A stretch of DNA of 64,000 nucleotides from NCBI GenBank assembly GCA_949358305.1, contig OX442317.1:1178001-1242000 (forward strand), written 5' to 3'. The position numbers and the translations under genes were made by a program. Source of the DNA: Strigamia acuminata (Eukaryota > Arthropoda > Chilopoda > Geophilomorpha > Linotaeniidae). The notes under the pieces are model-generated. The model did no database searches and was not told the DNA's origin. It worked only from the letters and a program-made list of their open reading frames with translations. Shown one piece after another: positions 13,047-23,977 of this stretch. Numbering within the stretch: position 1 is the stretch's first letter; the number at the start of each line of letters is the position of its first letter.

Positions 13047-13758
13047 TTTGACTTTTCCACAAATTGCTTTGAGTTTATCACTACAATCAATGTTTTATGA
13101 TTCAGAATAATTAATTACTGCCTAGGTGAATACTCTAATTTATTTGTGTAATGATTGACTAACCACAGGAAGCAGGAATGTGACTTGGATCCAATTCTAA
13201 TGGTAAATGTCTCCCCGATGGAACATGGGTTCTGATCAAGACAGGAATCAATTCATAATCGAGTTCTTGAGTTGTTATTTGGATGTGGCTATTTTTTACA
13301 TTTTGCGTCAAAGAAATAAGCACGTACAAATTGTCGGTTGTCTTTATGTTTGGCATATCATTGGTTAAAGTGTAATAACATATGATTATTATAGCCATTT
13401 TTATTACATCAGTGACACGCAATACCTGTAACTTCATATTTAACAGTAACTAAAAAGTTTAATCAATTTAATAAATATAACAATTACTTCTAGCTCTAGA
13501 GCATATAGAATGCTCTTTTTTATATAACGGTACTAATTACATAACACAAGATACATTACTACTAGACGTACAAGTGACAATGTGAATTTAGGGATGAATA
13601 GGACCGTAGTGTTTGTGACAAGAAAATAAGCACTGGTGATGTCAGTTGAAGCCATGTCATAGATTAAAGTAGACTGGTGGTTTGGAAACTTAAGTTATAA
13701 TTTAATGTGTTGCAATACATCAACAAAAAAATGTGGTTGAAAACAAATTGATCAAACC
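13047..13758. other. Intergenic region with duplicated 5' flank and two AATAAGCAC motifs
   Basis: The segment 13160-13440 is homologous to 16340-16620 and 23240-23460, all upstream of related IR genes. It is open in one frame here but broken in the other copies, so it is read as non-coding flank. AATAAGCACGT at 13315-13325 is 269 bp upstream of the gene 5 ATG. AATAAGCACTG at 13625-13635 is preceded by GTGACAAG. Confidence 0.5.
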
Positions 13759-16226
13759 TTAATAATTTCCAAGTGCAAATTCTAAAAGCAAAACACAAAA
13801 TGAAAAAATTGTGCCGAATGTAAGAAACACTTTAGCTGCATATGTGAGTCTTAAATCCACAGTTAACTGCTTTTGCTTGGCTTCAGCTAAAGCATCACAT
13901 TGCGGTCGAGCAAGCATTTCAGCAACGGGAAATATTCTTTGCAACACGCCTGACGATCTGGCGAGATTTACACTACATTGGGCAGAACATTGTGGTCAAT
14001 TATTATTAGAAATTAATTTTTGAGCTTGTACTTACAATCGACAAAACGTTTCTGTGTACTGTGAATGTTTGGTAAGGAATATTACTACACTAGTTGAACT
14101 GAATTCCTCTTCTAAGATATGAATCTCACAACCTAATACGCCCGCTAATTCATCGGCATAAAATGAAGCATACTTGCTGCCATTGGGGCTCATCAGTACA
14201 TCTCTTGTAACGGTTCTGGCACTCTCGTGCATGTTTAAACGTCGCATCTTTTTCAAAAGACCATGTTTGGACGACTAAAAGTGTACAATTTCAAGGAAAG
14301 GCTGTAGTGCAAAAATAATTCAATTCTTTCTTAGATTACCCCAATTGAACGTTCTAAAGGTGAGTTTTTGATTGTCAATATTTTGAATCGACCATCGTCG
14401 ATTAGATCTTTTAGGTTCTTGTAAGGAAAAAGCGATTTGTTGGCCGAAAAAGATGCAGTGAGAACACTGTTGTAATATGTTGTAATAAACAGAAGAAAAA
14501 GCAAAATGACTACGTTCATTATTTTTTTTGATGTGTTAACGGGGGATTCACGAAAATTCAAACCTGAAAATTGAAACTACTAAGTCGAGTGAACGTGGAA
14601 TGTTTATTTTTGTGCATGCACCTTGAGATGGATAAAGCAAGAGAAATTCATCAAAAAAATTATTAATCCAGTGGTGGTAGATGTAGTTTGCCGATAACAT
14701 CTCTCTTGGACGTTTGGGTTCGTACAAATGTTGGAGATAAATTGAAGTGAAAAAAGATACAGAAGCAAAAAGAATAATGATAGCTAAAATAACTTGCCAA
14801 AGTAATGGCGTGTAAGGTTTAAAGAAAGCCGAATGCTCGAAATTAGATTCGTCGTAGTTTAAGTCACTTCTCATTATGAGGACCATTTTGGTCAGCTTGA
14901 CGTATGGCGTAATGTCCATATGTGGAAAATAATAAGAATCTACTTTTGTCATCATTCCAATCATGTCACTCTTCTAACAAAATAAAGAGAAATTTGCAGT
15001 AGCGTGTATATTGAATACAAACAGGGACAGCAGACAAAGGGTTCAGTAGTTTTATTTACCTTTTCTTTTAGGTGCACAAACATGTCTGTGATGATTGCTT
15101 TCGTTCTTGCCTTTCCTGAATCATTTCGTGTTTTTAGAACAATGTACGATGCACTGAAAAATTCAAAATTTAACGGTGGAAACAGTAATTGATAGTAATT
15201 GAAAATTATACTTATATCCGAGGAAACTTGGCATCATTTGAAGTAAATCCCATCTTCTTCCTGACACCACTAGAGTGCCATTTTTTGTTCTGATAATTTC
15301 CATCATTGGAAAACACTATCGAAAATTGAATTACTTATAGTGGACAAGATGTACCGTAATTTTTGCGATACCCTGGTTAATGTAATTTTGAGAGTGAATC
15401 CTTTTAAGATTTTCCGATTTGCCGGTTTTCTATACCAATATGTTTGTAATGTGCCAACTTTAATTTGACCAATTACTATTGCGTCGTATGAGTAGGGAGT
15501 ATTAAGTGTAAGCTGACTTACAATCCAATGCTGAAACAAAATAGAAGAAATTTTATCGTCTATTGGATGATTAATTATTAGGCTTACTTGACTTTGGTCT
15601 TTAAATTGTGCTACATAAACATTACTGTCAAGTCGGACGTAGGAACCGAGATGTTGTAAATCATTTTCTAGATTGTTGTCTGTTTTATTTTCGTAAATGA
15701 ACAACCACTTGTTTCGTTTGTAAAACGCATCAAAATCATTCTAAATAGTAAAGAAGGCGTAAGTAATATCTACACTTTTCAAAACAAGAAAATAAACAGT
15801 GTTACTTGAAATAATGATTTGACACATGATGGTCCACACCTCACAACAGCATTATATCCATTTTTATTGTTTAAGAATTGTGGTAGTTCAATAGAATGGT
15901 TATTATACAATAATGGTATTTTGTAAATCTTATTGAAAATGCCTGATGATGACAGCAGTTGATTGATAGCAATTAAATCTGAAGACAAATGCATTAATTT
16001 AGAGTTTAAACCTTGTCCTAGCATTGATTCTACCTGTTTCAACATTGGTGATGAATAATATTTTTTTCCATTTCATGTGATCAACAAATTTGAGCAAAAA
16101 TTCTATTGAAGGCTCACTTTCTGACATCTTATTTTTAGTCGCACCAGAGTGATTTGTATTTGTTATTAGAGATGCAAGTAGAAATAAATGCAGGACTGCT
16201 AATTTGGGTGTACAAGTAATGGTCAT
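13759..16226 (-). CDS. Divergent ionotropic receptor (IR gene 6), 10 exons, about 634 aa
   Basis: Exons: 16034-16226, 15806-15978, 15588-15740, 15372-15530, 15212-15315, 15060-15153, 14622-14973, 14340-14563, 14036-14274, 13759-13972 (1905 nt, phase kept). The ATG at 16226 starts MTITCTPK. Exon 2 has WC replaced by RC (VVRCGPSC), so the Trp of the family signature is lost while both Cys remain. Exon 7 has M1 and a pore loop written LLLYPSQG. Exon 8 has SVLTASFSANKSLFPY and exon 10 M3 followed by FALGNY and stop. It groups with the genes at 10620 and 20404. Membrane channel role as for the family; ligand unknown. Confidence 0.85.
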
Positions 16227-16974
16227 TTTGACTTTTCCACAAATTATTTTGAGGTTATTACTACAATTAATGTTTTATAATTTAGAATATTTAATTACTG
16301 CCTAGATGGTTATTCTAATTCATTTATGTAATGAATTAATTACCACAAGCGGCAGGAATGTAACTTGTAACCAATACTAACTTAAGGTATACGTACCTGA
16401 TGTGTGGAAAATGAGTTCTGACCAAGAATCAATCGTAATCGAGTTCTTGAGTTGTTATTTGGATGTGGCTATTTGTTACATTTTGCGTCAAGATAATAAG
16501 CACTTATAAATTGTCGGTTGTCTATATGTATGGAATATATGTCATAGTCTAGTGACAATATTATTATACCTATCTTTATTACATCAAGTGACACGCAATA
16601 TTGCTAACTTAATATATTTTTCCAGAATCTAAAAAATTCAATCAATTGAATAAATTGAACAATTACTTTTGGGTTAGGGGTATTTAGAAGTACAAGTGAC
16701 AAGAAAAACATTAAGGGATGCAAATTACAATGAACAGAAGAAAAAGCAACACAACAACGTTAATTATTATTTTTTATTGATTTGACTAATAATAGTTACT
16801 GTAGTTTCCAATGAGCAAATAGTTTCGTACAGCTAATGGCATATAATTTTGAAAAAGTGGCAGTATTATTGACTAAATCCATTTACACAGATACTTCAGT
16901 GCAAAATAAGTTTATATAATTAACAAACAGCTTCTGCTTTTGTATTGCAGATCCTTTCTCTATCTTTTGAAACT
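16227..16974. other. Intergenic region between IR genes 6 and 7
   Basis: The duplicated 5' flank at 16340-16620 contains AATAAGCACTT at 16495-16505, exactly 269 bp upstream of the gene 6 ATG, the same distance as in gene 5. A short exon 8 relic lies at about 16731-16785. Otherwise nothing recognisable. Confidence 0.45.
16731..16785 (-). pseudogene. Relic of IR exon 8 (M2 segment)
   Basis: About 55 bp read on the minus strand as INVVVLLFLLFI, matching the start of the M2 helix in intact exon 8 copies. A stop and decayed sequence lie just upstream in the same frame. No other exon of this copy was found nearby, so it marks a deleted array member. Confidence 0.5.
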
Positions 16975-19470
16975 TTAATAGTTTCCAATTGCAAATTCTA
17001 AAATAAAAACAGAGAATGATAAAATAGTACCAAATACAAGAAATGTGAATGCTGCATAAGTGAGTTTAAAATCCACAGCTGACAATGCTTGTTTCGCTTC
17101 TTCTAAAGCATCGCAATGAGGTCGGGCAAGAACTTCAGCTGTTGGAAATAGTTTGTGTAGTATGCCTGATGATCTGCCACGAATTACACTAAATTGAAAA
17201 AATGCTGATTAATTATTATCGTACGCATTTGTACATTTTTTATGTGCGTACAATTGAGAAATGGTCTCTGTGTATTGAGAATGTTTAGTTAGTTTTATCC
17301 CTTGAATAGATGGACTGAATTTCTGTTCCAAGATACGAATGTTGCAACCCAAAACTCCTGACAGTTCATCTGGGTAAAGCGCAGCATAAAGGCTGCCGTT
17401 GTGACTCAAGAGCAAGTTTGGGATTGATAAACTTGCGGATTCATGCAAGTTTGAATCTCTTATTTTTTTGAACAGTCCATACTTAGAATTCTAAAAAATA
17501 GACAAAGTTTCATCAGGAGTAATTCTCATCAATCTTGTTGTGTGTGCCGGTGGTGGAGTAAATAATAGTAAAGTGACATTGTTTAAATAGAATACCAGAA
17601 TAGTTCGGCCAAGCGGGCCACCTCTGACAGTTGCAATTTTGAATCGACCGTCGCTTATAATATCTTCAAGACTTTTGAATGGGAAAATCGATTTGTTTGC
17701 TGAAAACGAAGCTGTGAGGACACTGCTGTAATATGTTGTAATAAACAGCAGAAAAAGTAACATGACTATATTAATTATTTTTTTCGATGTGTTCGGAGAT
17801 TTAATGTAATTTAATCCTGAAAATAATAATTGATGAAGTGAAAAACTCTGAACCGTTTATTTTTGTGTATTTACCTTGAGATGGGTAAAGTAAGAGAAAT
17901 TCTTCGAAAAAATTGTTAACCCAATCATAGATGTAATTTATTGATAATTTTTCTCGTTGATTTTTGGGATGTTTGGGAGCATACAGATATTGAAAATATG
18001 CTGAAGTGAAAAAGGAGAGAACAGCAAAAAGCAGAACAATAGCTAAGATAACTTGCCAAAGCAATGGCGTGTAAGGTTTGAAGAAAGCCGAATGTACAAA
18101 ATTAGATTCGGCATAATTTAATTCACTACTCATTAACACCACCATTCTTGTTATCAAAACACATGGTGTTCTATCCAGGTCGTCAAAGTCTTTCATGTCC
18201 AATGATGATATCATTCCAATCATATCACTTTTCTGAAAGATAAATACTGTTAGGTTTTATTGACCTGAAGCTGCAGTCTCATATTAGTCAGGCAATTTGC
18301 CTTTTCTTTTAGGTGTACAAACATATCAAACAAAACTGCTTTTCTCATTTCTAATAATGTGTTTGATGTTGTTGCTAGTACAATGTATGATGCACTAACA
18401 ATAAAACACAAATAAACATATGAAGAAAGCAAGAAAGAGTTAATGGTTTACTTGTAACCCAAGTAAGTTGATAACATTTGCAGAAACTCGTATCTCTTTC
18501 CTTGTACTTGTACGGTATTATTTTTTACGGTAACTGCCATCATTCCAGGAAGCTATAGAAAATGGTCGGATATGATGGATTGAGTCTAATTTTTGTTCTT
18601 ATAGCGTACCGTAGTTAATGTTATTCTCAGAGTAAATCCACTTAAGACTTTACGATTTGTCGGTTTGCCATACCAATAACTTTGTAATGTGGCTGCATCA
18701 ATTTTGCCAACTACATTTGTGTCGTAAGAATTTGAAGAATTCAGAATAAGTTGGCTTGCTATCCAAAACTAGAATAAATTTGGAAAATGATTACGTACAA
18801 GATCAATGAAGAATTAATGAAATTTGAATCCTACGTGTTGTTTGTTTCCATGTTGAAGAATGTAAGCATTACTGTCAACTCGGATATGGGCTTTTAAATA
18901 CTGCAGGTCGTCTTTCAAATAGTTGTCTACGTCTTCGTATATAAATACCCATTTGTATTGTATGTAAAAGACTTCGTACTGATTCTAATTTGATTCAGAA
19001 GCTTAGTAATGCATTTTATGGAACTTGAAAAAGGCCTTACTTGAAATTGAAACAATAATTGCACACACGATGGTCTACACCAAACAGCAATATTGTATCT
19101 TTTTCCATTGTTTAAGTATCTTATTAGCTCAACTGAACGATTATTATACAATGGTATTTTATAAATATTATTGAATATGCAGGAGGATGAGAGCATTTGA
19201 TTGACAGCAATTAGATCTAAGAAGAAATGATTGAACAGCTAAAAATTTTTAACCGGCAAACCTTTTGTTTTTACCTGTTTCAACATTGGTGATGAATAAT
19301 ACTTCTTTCCAAAGCATACGGTCTACAAATTTGACTAATACATCTACGATTGACTTACTTTCTGACATGCCATTTGCAGCATTATTGGGATTAATTGAAT
19401 TGAAGTTTAGACAAACCGAGAGAAGTAAATGCAGAAGCGGTAATCTGCAAAAGCAGGGGTAAATTGTCAT
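16975..19470 (-). CDS. Divergent ionotropic receptor (IR gene 7), 10 exons, about 635 aa, one GC-AG intron
   Basis: Exons: 19275-19470, 19041-19216, 18835-18984, 18610-18768, 18452-18552, 18301-18394, 17875-18232, 17596-17816, 17252-17490, 16975-17188 (1908 nt). The ATG at 19470 starts MTIYPCFC. Exon 6 ends AAAAG followed by GCAAAT: a GC donor is the only choice that keeps the 94 nt exon and phase 0. Exon 2 ends LLFQFQ, two codons longer than usual. Exon 7 has M1 and LLLYPSQG; exon 8 has SVLTASFSANKSIFPF; exon 10 has M3 and ends FAIGNY. It is nearly the twin of the gene at 23978-26477, with equal exon lengths throughout. Confidence 0.86.
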
Positions 19471-20403
19471 TTTTATGATGAACTGCTTACTGGTTTGTGG
19501 AATAGTGGAGAAATGGTTTATGTCAGTTCAACTGTCACTGACTTCTGTCAGCCAATGTATTCGATTTTTGTCTTGACAGTTTTTATTTTCCTGTGGCCAA
19601 TCAGTGATGAAACAACTGGGATATACGTAAGTACTACTTCCTTTGAAACAAGAAAATTGCTTAGAAACAACCACCTATAGATAATAACTTGTTAAAACAG
19701 GTTGTCAAGTACAGAGGCAAATTCTTACATTTTGTTTGGTTCTGGTCTTTGGTACCGTATGATTGAAATTGAAATTCTTTTATCCCTAATATTGAATCTA
19801 GCAATTATCGAAATAAGCACTTACACGTGTATGCTACTTAATCTGTCAATGTCAATGTTTAGTACGTCATTGATCCCACTAACAGTAGTTGTTAAGGTTT
19901 TCAATTTCCAATTTGTAAATATAATAATTTTCAAGGAGTAGCATGTTAATTTGACTTGACATGACTATTATTAGCACAAAGTATCCAGTAATTTTAGTTG
20001 ATAAAGTTCAAAATCTCTTTTTGATGTATGTTTTTCTTTTTTAATGGTTAATGGCATTTACTTTTGAAGAAATAAGCTTAGCAGTTAATTTTTGATATTT
20101 AATGGAAAGTCCTGTCTAAATATATGAGCTTATTACATTGGTTAAAATTTTGTACAATCGACTACCAAACTCATTTTAGGATGTTTGTTTACAATGGCAT
20201 TTAGAGATGAATAGAATTACCACAACAGCTAGATAGTCTTTTTTACTAGAAAATAAACACTTATTAATTTTTGATAAAAATTAGTGGTACAAAGATAAAT
20301 AAAAGTGATGTCATTGATTAGACTGATGGTTAGGAAACTTGTGTTGTAATAGAATGTGTTGCAATATATCAACAAAAAAATGTGATCGAAACCTGGTTGG
20401 TCA
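19471..20403. other. Intergenic region between IR genes 7 and 8
   Basis: Positions 19471-19980 are a near copy of 26478-27060 and of 29458-30080, the flanks of IR gene 9 and of a relic. Positions about 20130-20403 match the flank at 10370-10619. AATAAGCACTT is at 19812-19822, 342 bp upstream of the gene 7 ATG. TGTTTGTTTACA at 20182-20193 pairs with AATAAACACTT at 20252-20262. Short ORFs here are not conserved as proteins. Confidence 0.5.
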
Positions 20404-22862
20404 TTAACAATTTCCAAGTGCCAATTCTAAAAGTAAAACACACAACGAAAAAATTGTACTAAATACAAGAAATACAAAGGCTGCATTTGTGAGTCTTAAA
20501 TCCACAGCCAACAACTTTTTCTGGGCTTCAGCTAAACGATCACATTCGGGTCGATCAAGAACTTCAGCAGCGGGAAATACTTTTTGCAACACGCCTGACG
20601 ATCTGGCAAGAATTACACTACGTTGGGCAGAACATTGTGGTTAATTGTTAGTAAAAATTTATTTTTGAGCATGTACATACAATTGATTAAACGTTTCAGT
20701 GTACTGTGAATATTTGCTAAGAAATATTACTACACTAGTTGAACTGAATTCCTCTTCCAAAATATGAACGGCGCAATTTAATGAACCCGCTAGTTCATCT
20801 GGAAATAATGCGGCATATTTGCTTCCATTGTGGCCTAATAGTACATCTATTATCTGGTCAAAGACACTCTCGTGCATGTTTAAATCTTGCATTTTTTTCA
20901 AAAGACCAAACTTAGAACTCTGGAAAAGTACAATTGCAAGGAAAGGATGTTATGCAAGAATAATTCATTGCTTTCTTAGATTACCAGAACTGAACGTTCC
21001 ATAGGTGTGTTTCCGATTGTCATAATTTTGAATCGACCATCGTTGATTAGATCTTCTAGATTTTTGTAAGGAAAAAGCGATTTGTTGGCCAAAAAAGATG
21101 CTTTGAGTTCACTGTTATAATATGTCGTAATAAACAGAAGAAAAAGCAAAATGACCATGTTCATTATTTTTTTTGATGAGTAAGGTGATTTATGGAAATT
21201 CAAACCTAAAAATTGAAACTATCAAGTCTAGTGAGTCTGGAATGTTTATTTTTGTAATCTCACCTTGAGATGGATAAAGTGAGAGAAATTCGTCCAAAAA
21301 ATTATTAATCCAATGGTAGATGTGATTTGCTGATAATTTTTCTTCTGGGCGTTTAGATTTATGCAAATGTTGGAGATAAACTGAAGTGGAAAAAGATAAA
21401 GCAGCAAAAAGAATGACGATAGTTAAAATGACTTGCCACAGTAATGGTGAGTAAGGTTTAAAGAAAGCCGAATGCGTGAAATCAGATTCATCGTAGTTTA
21501 AGTCTTTTCTCATTAGAAGGACCATTTTTGACAGCTTAATGTACGGAGTTATATCCAGTATAGGTAAATAATAAGAATCAGGTTTAATCATCAGTCCAAT
21601 CATGTCACTCTTCTAAAAGAATTGGGACAAATTTAGAGTGGTGTGTATTGAATACAAACAGGGACATGACACAGAGTTCAGTAGTTTAATTTACCTTTTC
21701 TTTTAGGTGCTCAAACATATCTCTGGTGATTGCTTTCCCTCTTGCTAGTCTTGAATCATTTAGTGTTTTTAGTACAATGTAGGATGCACTGGATAATTCA
21801 GAATCCAACAGTGGAAAAAATAATTGAAAATAATTGAAAATTATACTTATATCCGAGGAATTTTGACATTATTTGAAGCAAATCCCATCTTCTTCCTGCT
21901 ACATATAGTGTGCCATTTTTGAACCAATACATTTCCAACAGTGCTAAACACTATTGAAAATTGAATTACTTATAGTGGACAAGATGTAATTTTTATTTTT
22001 ACGATACTCTGGTTAATGTAATTTTAAGAGTGAATCCTTTTAAGATTTTCCGATTTGCCGGTTTTCTATACCAATATGTTTGTAATGTGCCAACTTCAAT
22101 TTGACCAATTACTATTGTGTCGTATGAGTAGGGAGTATTAAGTGTAAGCTGACTTACAATCCAATGCTAAAAGAAAATAGAATAAATTTTATCGTCTATT
22201 GGATGATTAATTATCAGGCTTACTTGACTTTGGTCTTTAAATTGTGCTACATAAACATTACTGTCAAGTCGGATCTGCCTACTGATGTATTGTAAATCAT
22301 TTTCTAGGTTGTTGTCTGTTTCATTTTCGTAAATGAATAACCACTTGTTTCGTTTGTAAAACGCATCAAAATCATTCTAAATAGCAAAGAAGGTGCATGT
22401 AATGTTTACACTTTTTAAAACAAGAAAATAAAATGTTACTTGAAATAATGATTTGACACAAGATGGTCCGCACCACACGACAGCATTGTATCCATTTCTA
22501 TTGTTTAAGTATTGTGGTAGTTCAATAGAATGGTTATTGTACATTAATGGTATTTTGTAAATCTTATTGAAAATGCCTGATGATGACAGCAGTTGATTGA
22601 TAGCAATTAAATCTGATGACAAATGCATTTATTTCGAATTTAAATTTTTCCCTATAGCATTGATTCTACCTGTTTCAACATTGGTGATGAATAATATTTT
22701 TTTCCATTTCAGGTGATCAACAAATTTGAGCAAAATTTCTATTGAAGGCTCACTTTCTGATATCTTATTTTTAGTTTCACCAGAGAGATTTGTATTTGGA
22801 ATTAGAGAAGCAAGTAGAAATAAATGCAGAAATACTAATTTGAATGTGCAAGTTATGGTCAT
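20404..22862 (-). CDS. Divergent ionotropic receptor (IR gene 8), 10 exons, about 632 aa
   Basis: Exons: 22670-22862, 22440-22612, 22224-22376, 22008-22166, 21847-21950, 21695-21788, 21264-21612, 20985-21205, 20681-20919, 20404-20617. The sum is 1899 nt, equal to IR gene 5 exon by exon. The ATG at 22862 starts MTITCTFK. It has the WCGPSC signature, M1 (LLWQVILTIVILFAALSF), pore end SLYPSQG, and an unusual M2 motif SELKASFLANK with Lys in place of Thr. Exon 10 carries M3 and ends LALGNC. Its channel half and 3' flank match gene 5, so the pair arose by a block duplication spanning genes 5-7. Confidence 0.85.
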
Positions 22863-23977
22863 TTTGACTTTTCCACAGATTACTTTGAGTTTATTACTAC
22901 AATCAATTCAGAATAATTAATTACTGCCTAGATCAGGGGTCGGCAACCTTTTGAGACAGAAGAGCCACAAGTTACAATTTACATAATTCTTCAGTTTTGA
23001 AAGAACCACTAACATTTTTCTTTCAATATTATGGTATTTGATTAGGATTAGGTATATAAATTTGATTTTTTTTTTGCAGTATAATATATTTTATGAGTTT
23101 TGAAAATAAAATAATATAATTATTAATATTTGCGCATGGAATTAAGTTAGAGCCGCATCTTGACATCGAAAGAGCCGAAGGTTGCCGACCCCTGGACTAG
23201 ATAGGTACTCTAATTTATTTTTGTTCTGATTGACTTACCACAGGCAGCAGGAATGTGACTTGTATCCAATTCTAATGATAAATGTCTACCTGATGTATGG
23301 AACATGGGTTCTGATCAAGACAGGAATCGATTTATAATTGAGTTCTTGAATTGTTATTTGTTACACTTTGCTTCGAGGTAATAAGCACTTATAAGTTGTA
23401 GGTTGTCACTGTCATTACATCAGTGACACGCAATATCGGTAACTTCATATTTAAACGACAAGATAATAAGCACTTTTAAATTGTCGGTTTTCCTTATGTA
23501 TGGCATATGTCATTGACATCCAAAGTCTAGTGACAAGATTATTATAACTATCTTTATTACATCAGTGACATGCAATATTGGTAACTTAATATATTTTTCC
23601 AAAATCTAAAAAATAATACAAAAATTGGTAAATGAATACAAAGTAATAATGCTTTAGTTGTGATATTTGCTCCTTCACCAGTTTCAACATTATTATGATC
23701 ACATAGTAGTTATTGTAGTTTTCAACGACCAATTTGTAAATAAAATATTTTGGAAAAGGAGTAGGGAATTAACCTAAAGTATCCATTAGTTTTAGTGGAT
23801 GAGAGCTAGTGTCGTACAGCTAATGACATATAATTTGGAAAAATTAGCAGTATTATTACTTTAGCACTTTATTGATTAAATTCATTTACACAGATGCTTC
23901 AGTGCAAAACAAGTTTCTATAATTAACAAACAGCTTCTACTTTTGTATTGCAGATCCTTTCTCTATCTGTTGAAACT
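22863..23977. other. Intergenic region with hAT-type MITE and two AATAAGCACTT motifs
   Basis: The region contains the duplicated IR 5' flank, split by the MITE at 22934-23194. AATAAGCACTT occurs at 23380-23390 and 23465-23475. Subtracting the MITE and its target duplication puts the first copy 249 bp from the gene 8 ATG, close to the distance in IR genes 5 and 6. The part next to gene 9 resembles 16790-16974. Confidence 0.5.
22934..23194. mobile_element. Non-autonomous hAT-like MITE, 261 bp
   Basis: The terminal inverted repeats are CAGGGGTCGGCAACCTT and its complement AAGGTTGCCGACCCCTG. The 8 bp target duplications are GCCTAGAT (22926-22933) and GACTAGAT (23195-23202), one mismatch. Homologous flanks of IR genes 5 and 6 lack the insert (CTGCCTAGxT reads straight through), giving a natural empty site. 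TIR sequence and 8 bp duplication are typical of hAT elements. There is no coding capacity. Confidence 0.85.

Noticed and set aside
13159-13437. 92-codon minus-strand ORF upstream of IR gene 5
   Set aside because: The homologous segments at 16340-16620 and 23240-23460 have broken frames, so it is non-coding duplicated flank that happens to be open here.
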